Part shown: piece by piece, positions 9,089 to 18,408 of the stretch
Layout: every line of letters begins with the position of its first letter
Numbering within the stretch: position 1 is the stretch's first letter
Source: CAZDME01 sp964506785 [NCBI: uncultured bacterium]
Lineage (GTDB): Bacteria; CAZDME01; JAYEMH01
Assembly (NCBI GenBank): GCA_964506785.1
Contig: CAZDME010000007.1
Coordinates: forward strand, 1-33,517
DNA: 33,517 nucleotides
Direction: 5' to 3'
The notes under the pieces: generated by a model
Databases searched by the model: none
What the model was told of the DNA's origin: nothing
The model's input: only the letters and a program-made list of their open reading frames with translations
Translations under genes and position numbers: made by a program

Positions 9089-11388
9089 AAGATTTTTTTA
9101 AAAACCTTCTTTCCGAAGACGACTGGTTGATTAAAGAAAAAAATTGGGAGAGACGCCTGCAGGGTGTGCGCGAGTCTCTTTTTACTTTAGGAAATGGTTA
9201 TTTGGGAAGCCGCGGGGTTCTGGAAGAAATCCCTTATGACGCTAATCAAGGCACTTACATTGCCGGCTTATATGATAAGGCCGGAGCCCAGGTTACCGAA
9301 CTGGTTAATTTACCCAACCCGATAAAATTTAAAATCGTCGTCCAGGGAGAAAAAGTTGATGTAGTCGCTATGGATGTTTTAAGCCAAGAAAGAACCCTGG
9401 ATATGAAAAAAGGATTGCTTAAGAGAAAAGCCCTTTTTAAAAATAGCAAGAGACAAAGATTTGATTATCAATCCTTAAGGTTTTTTAGTAAAGACGACCC
9501 GCACTTAGGGATAATGCGGATTTATTTCACCCCGCTGGATAGTGGAGCAGATATTCTTGTTGAAAGTTCTATTGATGCTTCGGTTACCAATAAAGGAATA
9601 TTAAGCGAGGGAAGAAAAGAACATTTTGGAATTACTAAATTGACTAGCTTCAAAGATATCAATTATCTTTGTGTGGAAACTTTTGAAAGTAAGGTATCTG
9701 TCGGTTACGCCGCTTTACTCAAAGTTAAGAAAGGGGGAAAATCGTTTACTACCCATAAGAGGTCATTCCATTTAAAGCTGGGAAAGGGAGAGACAGTCTG
9801 TTTTACCAAAATACTTTCTATCTATACCTCGAAAGAGGTGAAGAATGTAGAGAAAAAGGCGATAAACTCTTTAAGGAAAAGTGTGGTTATAGGTTTTGAC
9901 GGTTTACTGAAAAAACACTTCAAAGCCTGGGAGAGAAGCTGGGATTTTTCCGATATTTCCATTAAGCCGGATAAGAATATTCAGAAAGTCTTGAGATTTA
10001 ATCTTTATCATCTCTTAATTTCTGGCAATGAGTTTAATGACCGGGTAAGTATCGGGGCGCGCACTTTAAGCGGGGAGGGATATCGCGGCCATATCTTCTG
10101 GGATGCAGAAATTTTTATCCTTCCATTTTTTGTCTATACCAATCCAGTGGTGGCTAAAAATATGCTTCTATATAGATTCCGTATCCTGGATGAAGCTCGG
10201 ATGAATGCCAGGGTAGAGGGATATAAAGGAGCCCTTTTTGCCTGGGAATCGGCAGATAGCGGTTTTGAAGTTACCCCCAAATGGAGCCGTGATTTAGACG
10301 GCCGGGTGATAAAGATACATACCGGAGAGATGGAAGATCATATTGTCGGGGATATTGCCTATGCAGTTTGTCAGTATTATGAGGCTACCGATGACCGCCA
10401 GTTTATGCTCAAGGCCGGATTAGAGTTGCTTTTTGAAACGGCCCGCTTTTGGGCGAGCCGGGGTCAATTCAGCCGGGATAAAAGTGTTTATCACTTAAAA
10501 CACGTAATCGGCCCGGATGAATTCCACGTTAATGTGGATGATAATGCTTACACCAATGTTCTGGCAGGATTTAATCTGGCTAATGCCGTTCGGTTTTATC
10601 GGCAGAACAAACGGGAGTCTCGCCGGGTTTTCCGTAAACTTATAAAAAAAATTAATCTAAGCGAAAAGGAAGTTAGAGATTGGGAAAAGATTGCTGGCAG
10701 CATAGCCATTTCCAGGGATGAAAAGAATAATGTGATTGAATCCTTTTGCGGTTATTTTCAAAAGAAGTATGTCCCCATTAAAAATTTAGACCATAATTTT
10801 ATGCCTCTCTTGCCTAAAACGGTTAATCTTAAAGATATCGGCCAGACCCAATTTGTTAAGCAGGCTGATGTAGTTATGCTCCTTCATCTTTTTCCTGAGG
10901 ATTATTCTTTTGAAGAAAAAAGGGATAATTTTTTGTATTATAACAAAAGAACCCTGCACGAATCTTCTCTCAGTCCATCTATTTATGCGGCTGTCGGATG
11001 GGATACAGGCAATTACCACAAAGCCATGCATTATTTCCACTATGCCCTTTATACCGACCTGAAGAATTATTGCGGGAATACTCAAGAAGGGATTCATGCC
11101 GCTTGTTTAGGCGGCATCTGGCAGGCGGTAATATACGGCTTTGCCGGGGTGAGAGCAACTGGGGATGTTATTTCTTTTAATCCGCATCTTCCTTCTGAAA
11201 TCGAATCGATGAAATTCAAGCTTAGATATCGAGGAGGTTTTTTTTCCATTTCTCTCCGGAAAAATAATTTTGAGATTCTGCCTCGTTTTAAAAAAAGGGG
11301 AAAAATAAAAGTGAAGGTTTGGGATAAAATTTATATGCTTTTAAGTAACAAGGGCTATGTCTTCAAACAAAGCCCCAGGGGGGGATAA
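9085..11388 (+). CDS. GH65 inverting disaccharide phosphorylase, probably trehalose phosphorylase
   Basis: 767 residues, normal for glycoside hydrolase family 65. The family splits maltose, trehalose, kojibiose or nigerose with phosphate to beta-glucose 1-phosphate plus glucose. Seen: GARTLSGEGYRGHIFWDAEIF in the (alpha/alpha)6 barrel, likely general acid E479 in VIGPDEFHVNVDDNAYTN, KQADVVMLLHLF, SSLSPSIYAAVGWDTG and NTQEGIHAACLGGIWQAV in the phosphate-binding region. Sequence alone does not fix the substrate. Trehalose is inferred from otsA, otsB and a treT-like gene downstream; kojibiose or maltose remain possible. The product would be passed to PgmB, encoded just upstream and overlapping. 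Confidence 0.9.
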   Translation: MKDFFKNLLSEDDWLIKEKNWERRLQGVRESLFTLGNGYLGSRGVLEEIPYDANQGTYIAGLYDKAGAQVTELVNLPNPIKFKIVVQGEKVDVVAMDVLSQERTLDMKKGLLKRKALFKNSKRQRFDYQSLRFFSKDDPHLGIMRIYFTPLDSGADILVESSIDASVTNKGILSEGRKEHFGITKLTSFKDINYLCVETFESKVSVGYAALLKVKKGGKSFTTHKRSFHLKLGKGETVCFTKILSIYTSKEVKNVEKKAINSLRKSVVIGFDGLLKKHFKAWERSWDFSDISIKPDKNIQKVLRFNLYHLLISGNEFNDRVSIGARTLSGEGYRGHIFWDAEIFILPFFVYTNPVVAKNMLLYRFRILDEARMNARVEGYKGALFAWESADSGFEVTPKWSRDLDGRVIKIHTGEMEDHIVGDIAYAVCQYYEATDDRQFMLKAGLELLFETARFWASRGQFSRDKSVYHLKHVIGPDEFHVNVDDNAYTNVLAGFNLANAVRFYRQNKRESRRVFRKLIKKINLSEKEVRDWEKIAGSIAISRDEKNNVIESFCGYFQKKYVPIKNLDHNFMPLLPKTVNLKDIGQTQFVKQADVVMLLHLFPEDYSFEEKRDNFLYYNKRTLHESSLSPSIYAAVGWDTGNYHKAMHYFHYALYTDLKNYCGNTQEGIHAACLGGIWQAVIYGFAGVRATGDVISFNPHLPSEIESMKFKLRYRGGFFSISLRKNNFEILPRFKKRGKIKVKVWDKIYMLLSNKGYVFKQSPRGG

Positions 11389-11391
11389 GTT

Positions 11392-11778
11392 ATGTTAAAA
11401 TTAAAAGTGAAAGACGTCATGGATAAACATGTGGTAACCGTCTTGCCGGAGGTAGGTGTTAAAGAGATTTGCCGGCTACTTATTAAGACTAGATTAAGCG
11501 GGGTGCCGGTAATTGACAAAAAAGATAAACTAATCGGGTTTATTTCTGAAAGAGATATTATTGCCGCTGTGAATAGAAATGGTTTTTTAAAAAAAAGAGT
11601 TAAGAATATTATGAACAAAAAAGTTAAATCTGTTAAAGAAAATATGTTTACTGAAGAAATAACCAGAATTTTTACTGACCGTCCTTTTAGGTACCTTCCG
11701 GTAATCAGGGCGGGAAAAGTTGTCGGTATCGTCAGCAGAAAAGAAGTTATAGAAAGGTTGCTGGGGCAATATTACTAA
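11392..11778 (+). CDS. CBS-domain pair protein
   Basis: 128 residues made almost wholly of two CBS domains (about 8-60 and 68-125), seen as VKDVMDKHVVTVLPEVGVKEICRLL, SGVPVIDKKDKLIGFISERDI and KNIMNKKVKSVKENMFTEEI, RYLPVIRAGKVVGIVSRKEV. Such stand-alone Bateman modules bind adenine nucleotides and sense energy state. A G-rich ribosome-binding site overlaps the end of the GH65 gene, whose stop is 3 bases upstream, so it is almost certainly in the same operon. The partner enzyme is not known; the phosphorylase or the synthase encoded nearby are candidates by position only. Confidence 0.88.
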   Translation: MLKLKVKDVMDKHVVTVLPEVGVKEICRLLIKTRLSGVPVIDKKDKLIGFISERDIIAAVNRNGFLKKRVKNIMNKKVKSVKENMFTEEITRIFTDRPFRYLPVIRAGKVVGIVSRKEVIERLLGQYY

Positions 11779-11841
11779 AGTGGGAGACGTAAAAAGAAGA
11801 ATGCTCAGTTATACCGCGAAATTTCTCGTTAAGGAGTAATT

Positions 11842-13038
11842 ATGGCAAATCAAAAAAAGAAAAGGCTGAACATTTGTCACCTTCACTGGGGGTTCCCGCC
11901 TATTATTGGCGGGGTTGAGACCCATTTAAAAACTATTCTGCCCGAAATGTCCAGGCGGGGGCATCGAGTTAGTCTTCTTACCGGCACAGTTGAAGGGTGC
12001 AAAGTTAAAACTAAGTTTCATGGAGTAGATATTTGGCGAAACCCTTTGATGGATTTAAATTGGCTTTATAAAAGAGGACTGCAGGGATTGGATGAAAAAG
12101 TGTTAGAAATATTCAGCAAATTTCTTGATAATTTTAAACCGGATATAATCCATTGCCACAATATGCATTATTTCAGCAAGATGCACATAAAAACTTTGGA
12201 GGATTTAACCCAAAAAAGAAAAATCCCTATGGTCCTCACCGCTCATAACATCTGGGATAACCTTCTTTTTCTAGACCTGACCCGAAAGGTAAAATGGGCG
12301 CATATAATTGCTGTGAGTCACTTCATAAAAAAAGAGTTGATTGGAATCGGCTGTGATGACAGGAAAATTTCCGTTATCCATCATGGTATTGATACAAGAA
12401 AATTTCATCCCCATATTTCTACTGAAAAAATCAAGAAGAAATATCCTCAATTAAAAAATAGAAAGGTGATATTTCATCCGGCCAGAATGGGATTGGCCAA
12501 AGGATGCGATACCAGTATCAAAGCTCTTAGGTTTATTAGAGAGCGGTTCCCTGAAGTTATCTTGGTTTTAGCAGGAACAAAGAATATAATCGACTGGGGG
12601 GCAGTCCAGCAAAAGGATATTGCCTATCTGGTAGATTTGGTGCATTCTCTGGATTTGACCGGGAATGTGCTGATAGAGATGTTTACTTTGTCAGAAATGG
12701 CAGAGATGTATGGGTTGGCTCAGGTTTGTGTTTATCCTTCCAGCGTGGGGGAACCGTTTGGGCTGACTATGCTGGAGGCACTTGCTTCGGCCAAGCCGAT
12801 GGTGATTACTAATACCGGGGGAATGCCGGAAATTATCAGAGACGGCATTAATGGCTTTGTTATTCCGGTCAGAGATTTTGAGGCTTTGGCCTCCCGGACT
12901 ATTCAGCTTTTGGCTAACCAAAGACTGCGTGAGCGTTTAGGGTATACCGGACGGCAGATGGTTAGAAGCCATTACACCAAAGAGATAGTGACTAGAAATA
13001 ATTTAGAGATTTATAGAAAAATGCTGGCTAAGAAATAG
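11842..13038 (+). CDS. GT4-family glycosyltransferase, acceptor unknown
   Basis: 398 residues, GT-B fold. The N-terminal domain has ICHLHWGFPPIIGGVETHLKTILPEMSRRGH and the C-terminal nucleotide-sugar domain has the family E-x7-E motif in GEPFGLTMLEALASAKP, followed by TGGMPEIIRDGINGF. AAGGAG lies 7 bases before the ATG. It sits between the phosphorylase/CBS pair and the OtsA-like synthase, so it may act on trehalose, a related glucoside or a compatible solute. It could equally be an envelope glycosyltransferase; I cannot assign the acceptor. It is clearly different from the TreT-like GT4 at 19127. Confidence 0.82.
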   Translation: MANQKKKRLNICHLHWGFPPIIGGVETHLKTILPEMSRRGHRVSLLTGTVEGCKVKTKFHGVDIWRNPLMDLNWLYKRGLQGLDEKVLEIFSKFLDNFKPDIIHCHNMHYFSKMHIKTLEDLTQKRKIPMVLTAHNIWDNLLFLDLTRKVKWAHIIAVSHFIKKELIGIGCDDRKISVIHHGIDTRKFHPHISTEKIKKKYPQLKNRKVIFHPARMGLAKGCDTSIKALRFIRERFPEVILVLAGTKNIIDWGAVQQKDIAYLVDLVHSLDLTGNVLIEMFTLSEMAEMYGLAQVCVYPSSVGEPFGLTMLEALASAKPMVITNTGGMPEIIRDGINGFVIPVRDFEALASRTIQLLANQRLRERLGYTGRQMVRSHYTKEIVTRNNLEIYRKMLAKK

Positions 13039-13083
13039 CCCTGTTTAATTTTTTAAAGGCGAGCGGGATAAAGGAGGTAGACT

Positions 13084-14562
13084 ATGTGGACAAAGGAGAA
13101 TCTTAGAGATTTAATTAAAGAGAAGATGGGGGATTATCTGTTCATAGTCGTTTCTAACCGCCAGCCTTATGTTCATGTTTTTAACAAAGGAAAGGTTGAG
13201 TACAAACGAAGTCCTGGCGGCCTGACGGCGGCATTGGATCCGGTCATGCAGGCCTGTCGGGGTATTTGGGTTGCTTATGGCCATGGCGATGCCGACCGCA
13301 AAGTGAGCGATGCTAAAGGAAAGGTTAAAGTTCCGCCGGACAATCCCAGTTATACCTTAAAGCGGGTCTGGCTTTCCAAGGAAGAAGAGAATGGGTTCTA
13401 TTATGGGTTTTCCAATGAGGCCCTCTGGCCTTTAAGCCATATGGCATTTCAGCGCCCCATATTTAGAAAGGAAGACTGGCAGTATTATTCACAGGTGAAT
13501 AAAAAATTTGCCGAAGCAATTATTGAAGAAATTGGTAGTCAAAAAGCCTTTATCTGGATTCAGGACTATCACCTGGCTCTGCTGGCGCAATATTTAAAGA
13601 AAAAATTGCCTACCCAGTTGATTACCGCCCAGTTCTGGCATATTCCCTGGCCGAATTCAGAGGCTTTTCGTATTTGTCCCCAGAAACAGGAAGTTTTAGA
13701 AGGGCTTCTGTCTAACGATCTCTTAGGCTTTCATATTCGTTATTTTTGTGATAATTTTTTTGATACCGTGGACCGCGAAATAGAATGTAAGATTGACCGG
13801 GAACGCCTTGCTATTATTCGAGGCGAGGTAGAAACTTTAGTGAGGCCTTATCCGATTAGCGTCGATTTTCAAGGCATAAATGAAGTCTCTCAATCCGCCA
13901 AGGTTGCCAAAGCTATGGAAGATTTAACTGAAGAATATTCGCTTTCCGGGGTTCGCCTGCTTTTGGGAATTGACCGCATTGATTATACCAAAGGCATTCC
14001 CGAACGTCTTTTAGCTATTGACCGGATGCTGGAAAAACATCCGGAATTAAAAGAGAAGATTGTTTTTTTGCAGATGGGAGTGCTCAGCCGTATCCATCTT
14101 CCCGGGTATAAAGCCTTAAATGAAGAAATTAATAAATTGGTTGAGGAGATTAACTGGAAACATTCGACTGACAGATGGACGCCGATCATTATGGTCCGCC
14201 GGCACCTTTCGCCGGCCGAACTATCGGCTGTATACCGGTTGGGCGATGTCTGTATTGTCAGCTCCCTGCATGACGGCATGAATTTGGTAGCTAAAGAATT
14301 TATTTCTAACCGTTCCGACGGCGACGGTGTTTTAGTGCTCAGTCAATTTACCGGAGCGGCCAGGGAGCTGGGGGATGTCCTTCTCATTAATCCCTATGAC
14401 CGAGAAGGGTTCAGCGAAGGTATATTTCAAGCTTTGACTATGCCTAAAAGAGAACGGAAGAAACGAATGAAAACAATGAGGCAGATTGTCCAGCAGAATA
14501 ACATCTACCGCTGGGCGGGAAGAATTCTTTCTGATTTGTTAAAATTCGAATTTAAGGAGTAA
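13084..14562 (+). CDS. otsA: Trehalose-6-phosphate synthase (GT20), OtsA-like
   Basis: 492 residues. GT20 retaining glycosyltransferase making trehalose 6-phosphate from NDP-glucose and glucose 6-phosphate. Seen: IVVSNRQPY, SPGGLTAALDPVM, WIQDYHLALLAQYL, FWHIPWPNSEAFR, the donor-phosphate-binding R298 and K303 in GIDRIDYTKGIPER, and DGMNLVAKEF around D397. These agree with OtsA. The N-terminus (NRQPYVHVF rather than NRLPV) is slightly unlike enteric OtsA, so a glucosylglycerol-phosphate synthase-type activity is a weaker alternative; the otsB gene downstream favours trehalose. An AAGGAGG ribosome-binding site precedes the ATG. The gap to the next gene is 4 bases. Confidence 0.88.
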   Translation: MWTKENLRDLIKEKMGDYLFIVVSNRQPYVHVFNKGKVEYKRSPGGLTAALDPVMQACRGIWVAYGHGDADRKVSDAKGKVKVPPDNPSYTLKRVWLSKEEENGFYYGFSNEALWPLSHMAFQRPIFRKEDWQYYSQVNKKFAEAIIEEIGSQKAFIWIQDYHLALLAQYLKKKLPTQLITAQFWHIPWPNSEAFRICPQKQEVLEGLLSNDLLGFHIRYFCDNFFDTVDREIECKIDRERLAIIRGEVETLVRPYPISVDFQGINEVSQSAKVAKAMEDLTEEYSLSGVRLLLGIDRIDYTKGIPERLLAIDRMLEKHPELKEKIVFLQMGVLSRIHLPGYKALNEEINKLVEEINWKHSTDRWTPIIMVRRHLSPAELSAVYRLGDVCIVSSLHDGMNLVAKEFISNRSDGDGVLVLSQFTGAARELGDVLLINPYDREGFSEGIFQALTMPKRERKKRMKTMRQIVQQNNIYRWAGRILSDLLKFEFKE

Positions 14563-14566
14563 AAAA

Positions 14567-15034
14567 ATGAAGGTAAAAGAGCTGATAAACCGGGGTGTAA
14601 TTAGCGTAAAACGGTCCACCACCTTGACAGAATTGATAAAGCTTTTCAAGGATTTTCACACTTTCCCTTTAGTGCCGGTAGTTGAAGATGGGAATCGTTT
14701 GGTTGGCATTGTCTCTTTTCAGAATCTGACGGAAATTTTTCGCACCCAGGAGCCGGAAATACTGAAAACAGTTCCGTTTATAGATGAAGAACAGGAAGAT
14801 ATCTTGAAAGCCGATATTTCCCCGGAGATGGGGAATTTAGTCATTGTTGACGACATTATGAAGACTAAATTTTTCAGTATTCAGGAAGAAGCCAGCATTG
14901 AAGAAGCCTATAATTCTATGAAGCTTCATTCTAAAGAACAATTGCCGGTAGTAGACAAGGAAGAGAGACTTATCGGAATTATCGGATTATTTGATATTGT
15001 CCTGGGCATATTTAAAAACAAAGGGGTTGTTTAA
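14567..15034 (+). CDS. CBS-domain pair protein, second copy type
   Basis: 155 residues with two CBS domains (about 4-58 and 95-150): VKELINRGVISVKRSTTLTELIKLF, FPLVPVVEDGNRLVGIVSFQNLTEIF, VDDIMKTKFFSIQEEASIEEAYNSM and EQLPVVDKEERLIGIIGLFDIV, separated by an acidic linker. AAGGAG overlaps the otsA stop codon and places this ATG 4 bases after it, so translation is tightly coupled to the synthase. It is not a close copy of the CBS protein at 11392. A regulatory role responding to nucleotide level for OtsA or for the antiporters downstream is plausible but inferred. Confidence 0.86.
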   Translation: MKVKELINRGVISVKRSTTLTELIKLFKDFHTFPLVPVVEDGNRLVGIVSFQNLTEIFRTQEPEILKTVPFIDEEQEDILKADISPEMGNLVIVDDIMKTKFFSIQEEASIEEAYNSMKLHSKEQLPVVDKEERLIGIIGLFDIVLGIFKNKGVV

Positions 15035-15062
15035 AGTAATTTGAAATTTATCAATGCCTATG

Positions 15063-15111
15063 GGCAAAAAGGGGGAATCAGTATTTTAAATCAGTAGGTG
15101 CTGATTTTGCC
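15063..15111 (+). other. Hairpin-forming segment in the CBS-antiporter gap
   Basis: The 159-base gap before the antiporter genes can fold: AAATCAG (15088-15094) pairs with CTGATTT (15101-15107) around a 6-base loop, and GGCAA (15063) can pair with TTGCC (15107-15111) in an alternative fold. A second weak dyad (TGCC..ACCG with CGGT..GGCA) follows at about 15108-15137. No clear T-run follows either, so a partial terminator or attenuator is possible but unproven. I recognise no known riboswitch here. Confidence 0.3.
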
Positions 15112-15193
15112 TGACCGCTTACTCGGTTTTGGCAGGCGGATATTTTGTAAAGCCGGGTAAAGGCGGTTTTTATTTTATAAACGAGGTGGGAAG

Positions 15194-16402
15194 ATGAATA
15201 CTGCTTTAGTCCTGGCGGTTATTTTACTGGCCGGGTTAATCGTTCCACAATTAATCGATAAGTTGAAATTATTCCCTCGGAGGTTTAGGTTCAAAATTCC
15301 GGCGGTAACTATCTGGCTTTTAATCGGTATTGCCATCGGGCCTTCTGTTTTGAAATTAGTGCCGGCAGAATTTAATAAGGTCTCGTTTTTTATCTCCAAT
15401 CTCGTCTTGGGGATGATTGCTTTCGGTTTAGGCCAGAATTTTACCAAAAGTTTATTCCAAAAGGTTGGCAAGGTGGTTATGTGGGTTTCTATCCTGGGAG
15501 CGATTGGTCCCTGGCTTTTGGTTTCTTTAGGGTTAACCTTTTTAATGCATATACCGATGCATATTTCATTGGTTTTTGGGGCCATTGCCGCGGCTACTGC
15601 TCCAGCGGCAACCATTGCCGTCATCAGAGAAGCTAAAGCCCGGGGTTATTTTACCGATGTTTTATTAGGGGTAGTGGCTATTGATGATGCCTGGTGTCTT
15701 ATCATTTTTGCCGTGTCTTTAGCTTTGGCCCGAGCTTTCCTCCAGCATATGGCGGGACTTAATAGTTTTTTCGTTCTAAATGTCCTGGTTTCTTCCTTGA
15801 AGGAAATAGGCGGAGCCTTGCTTTTCGGCGGTATTATCGCCATACTTTTTATGAAACTTTCTCGTTTTGCCCGTACCGCGGCTGAACTTTTAACTTTTAC
15901 CTTAGGGCTTATTTTATTAACTACCGGCCTGGCTATATTTTTAGGGATTTCTGTTTTACTAACTAACATGTGTCTGGGAGCAATCCTGGTTAATTTAGAT
16001 AAAGCCAGCTTTACCTTTCTAGAATCTTTGAGGATAGTTGAAACCCCTCTTTATCTTATATTTTTCGTTCTGGCTGGTGCAAGTTTTCACCTTTCGTTTT
16101 TCTTACAATTGGGCTGGTTGGGGCTGGCCTATATTACCCTTCGGGCGCTTGGTAAGGTTGGCGGAGCCAGCCTGGGAGGATTTCTGGGACGGGGAGGAAA
16201 AAAGCTCACCCGGTTTATCGGTTGGGGATTACTTCCTCAGGCAGGGGTCGCTATGGGTGCGGCGCTGGTAGCTAAATCAGTGCTTCCATTTGACTGGGGG
16301 AATATGATTAGCACCATTATTATCGCCAGCACGGTTTTTTATGAGTTGGTCGGTCCGATATTTACCCGGATAGCTTTGGAGAAGGTTGGCGAGGTTTCAT
16401 AA
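15194..16402 (+). CDS. Cation:proton antiporter, CPA2 (Na_H_exchanger) family, first paralogue
   Basis: 402 residues, almost wholly hydrophobic with about 12 membrane segments, in the inner membrane. The transport core is visible as AAATAPAATIAVIREAKARG (about 133-151) followed by the ion-binding aspartate pair D164-D165 in VVAIDDAWCLIIF, and late motifs GRGGKKLTRFIGWGLLPQAGVAMGAALVAK. No C-terminal RCK/TrkA domain is attached, unlike KefB/KefC. GAGGTGGG precedes the ATG. It is followed 48 bases later by a close paralogue. A role in Na+, K+ or H+ homeostasis under stress is inferred; the ion cannot be told from sequence. Confidence 0.88.
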   Translation: MNTALVLAVILLAGLIVPQLIDKLKLFPRRFRFKIPAVTIWLLIGIAIGPSVLKLVPAEFNKVSFFISNLVLGMIAFGLGQNFTKSLFQKVGKVVMWVSILGAIGPWLLVSLGLTFLMHIPMHISLVFGAIAAATAPAATIAVIREAKARGYFTDVLLGVVAIDDAWCLIIFAVSLALARAFLQHMAGLNSFFVLNVLVSSLKEIGGALLFGGIIAILFMKLSRFARTAAELLTFTLGLILLTTGLAIFLGISVLLTNMCLGAILVNLDKASFTFLESLRIVETPLYLIFFVLAGASFHLSFFLQLGWLGLAYITLRALGKVGGASLGGFLGRGGKKLTRFIGWGLLPQAGVAMGAALVAKSVLPFDWGNMISTIIIASTVFYELVGPIFTRIALEKVGEVS

Positions 16403-16450
16403 AAAAATGGAAGGCTGCTTTCTTTATTATTTATTTGGATATCGTTTGTT

Positions 16451-17620
16451 ATGAATGTAATCCTTGATTTAGGTTTTATACTTTTAGCCGGCATTTTTTT
16501 GGCTAAGTTTATTCGCAAAATGCATTTCCCGGCGGTAACCGCTTATCTTCTGTTAGGTATTTTTATCGGGCCCTCCCTTTTTAATCTTATCTCTCCGGGT
16601 ATTATCCAAATCTCTGGACTTGTTTCTAACATTGCCCTGGGATTTATTGCTTTTAGTATCGGCCAGAATTTTTCTATCGTCCATTTCCGTAAAATCGGCC
16701 GCTCTGTTTTCTGGATTTCTATTTTAGAGGCTTGCGGAGCCTGGATTTTAGTAACCTTATTATTTTATTTTCTCTTGCGGCAGCCTTTTTATATATCCCT
16801 TCTGTTTGGGGCTATCTCGGCGGCTACCGCTCCGGCGGCCACGGTTATGGTAGTAAGGGAGTATAAAGCCCGGGGAATATTTACCGATACACTCTTGGGT
16901 GTCGTGGCCATTGATGATGCCTGGTGTTTAATTATTTTTGCCCTATCTTTTGCCGTGGCCAAAGCTATTTATTTCCATCTTTCCGGCAATTTCTTTTTGC
17001 TCAGGGTTCTCATGAAAGCTTTGCTGGAAATAGGTGGTGCTTTTATTTTAGGCGGGCTGATGGCTTATTTTTCCTCTTTAGTTTCTAAATTTTTACGGAC
17101 CCCTACCGAGCTTTTGGTTTATACCCTGGGGTTTATTTTTCTAAACATCGGGTTGGCTATTGCCTTTCATCTTTCTGTTCTTCTGTCCTCTATGGTTCTG
17201 GGTATGACTTTGGTCAATATAAATAAATCGAGTTTCCAGTTTTTTGATATTCTAAAAAGTGTCGATTCACCTCTTTATTTAACATTTTTTGTCCTGGCCG
17301 GGGCAAACCTGGAGTTAAAACTGCTTGGCCAGATTGGCATTTTGGGGATGAGCTATTTGATTTTTAGAATAATCGGTAAGATGTCCGGGGCTGCTCTCGG
17401 GGCGGCTATAGCTAAGGCGGTTAAACCCGTAAGAAAATACTTTGGATTGGCTTTAATCCCTCAGGCGGGTGTAGCTTTGGGTTGCGCCCTGATTGTCAAG
17501 GCCAATTTTCCTGAGGTGGGCGGGATGATTTTCACCGCTCTGATTGCGACAACTATAGTTTATGAATTAGTGGGGCCAATCTGTACCAAATTTGCCTTAA
17601 AAAAAGCCGGGGAGATATGA
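16451..17620 (+). CDS. Cation:proton antiporter, CPA2 family, second paralogue
   Basis: 389 residues, aligned over its whole length with the antiporter just upstream: SAATAPAATVMVVREYKARG and D155-D156 in VVAIDDAWCLIIF correspond to the same core, and GLALIPQAGVALGCALIVK to the C-terminal motif. About 12 membrane segments; no cytoplasmic regulatory domain. No strong ribosome-binding site is visible before the ATG, so expression may depend on the upstream gene. Its stop overlaps the otsB start (ATGA), coupling it to trehalose synthesis. The pair could form a heterodimer or be two transporters of different ion preference; both ideas are inference. Confidence 0.87.
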   Translation: MNVILDLGFILLAGIFLAKFIRKMHFPAVTAYLLLGIFIGPSLFNLISPGIIQISGLVSNIALGFIAFSIGQNFSIVHFRKIGRSVFWISILEACGAWILVTLLFYFLLRQPFYISLLFGAISAATAPAATVMVVREYKARGIFTDTLLGVVAIDDAWCLIIFALSFAVAKAIYFHLSGNFFLLRVLMKALLEIGGAFILGGLMAYFSSLVSKFLRTPTELLVYTLGFIFLNIGLAIAFHLSVLLSSMVLGMTLVNINKSSFQFFDILKSVDSPLYLTFFVLAGANLELKLLGQIGILGMSYLIFRIIGKMSGAALGAAIAKAVKPVRKYFGLALIPQAGVALGCALIVKANFPEVGGMIFTALIATTIVYELVGPICTKFALKKAGEI

Positions 17621-18408
17621 AACATCTTTTCAGCTCCTGGGGAAAAGTTAAGAAAAAATTAGCTTCAAGCCGGCACGTCTTACTTGCCTTTGATTATGAC
17701 GGCACTTTAACGCCGATTGTAAAAACGCCGGAATTAGCCCGGCTTTCGTCGCCGATAAAAAACTTATTGAAAGTTTTATCAGAAAATCGACAATTTACCT
17801 TAGCGATTATCAGCGGGCGGCCGCTTGCCGAAATTAAAAAAATAGTCGGCTTAAAAAAAATTATTTATGCCGGTAATCACGGTTTAGAAGTAGAGGGGCC
17901 TAAAATAAAATTTGTTAATCCCAGGGCTTTAAAGAGTAAAGTTCTAATGCGAAATCTTTTCAATCTTTTATCAGAAAAACTTTCCTCAATAAGCGGGGCG
18001 CTGGTAGAAAATAAAGTTTTGACTTTAAGCATCCATTTTCGTCTGATAAAATCTAAGAAGGCCGTAGGCAAACTACGGAAGATTTTTTATAGCATTATTA
18101 AGCCCTGGCAAATTAAGAAAAAAATAAAAGTTACCTTTGGCAAGAAGGTTTATGAAATTCGCCCTCCCCTGAGATGGGATAAGGGTAAATCACTCAAGTT
18201 CCTTTTAGAAAAAAAATTCCAATTGGAACTTCAGCCTTTAGTTATTTCTTTGGGTGATGACCGGACGGATGAAGATATGTTTAAAGCGGTTAAAAATAAA
18301 GGGATTTCTATTTTTGTCGGCAATCCCAGGGGGTCTTCGGCCCGGTATTATTTGAGAAACGTCGGAGAGGTGAAAAATTTTTTAGAAAGGCTTAATAACC
18401 ATGGTTAA
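17617..18408 (+). CDS. otsB: Trehalose-6-phosphate phosphatase
   Basis: 263 residues, HAD-superfamily phosphatase with a C2B cap. It removes phosphate from trehalose 6-phosphate made by OtsA. The nucleophile and acid/base are D26 and D28 in AFDYDGTLTPIV; other motifs are IISGRPLAEI, YAGNHGLEVEGP and the metal-binding SLGDDRTDEDMFKAV. Length is normal for the family (about 250-270). Its ATG overlaps the antiporter stop by 4 bases and its end overlaps the next gene by 8 bases, so it lies inside one translational chain. Confidence 0.93.
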   Translation: MKHLFSSWGKVKKKLASSRHVLLAFDYDGTLTPIVKTPELARLSSPIKNLLKVLSENRQFTLAIISGRPLAEIKKIVGLKKIIYAGNHGLEVEGPKIKFVNPRALKSKVLMRNLFNLLSEKLSSISGALVENKVLTLSIHFRLIKSKKAVGKLRKIFYSIIKPWQIKKKIKVTFGKKVYEIRPPLRWDKGKSLKFLLEKKFQLELQPLVISLGDDRTDEDMFKAVKNKGISIFVGNPRGSSARYYLRNVGEVKNFLERLNNHG

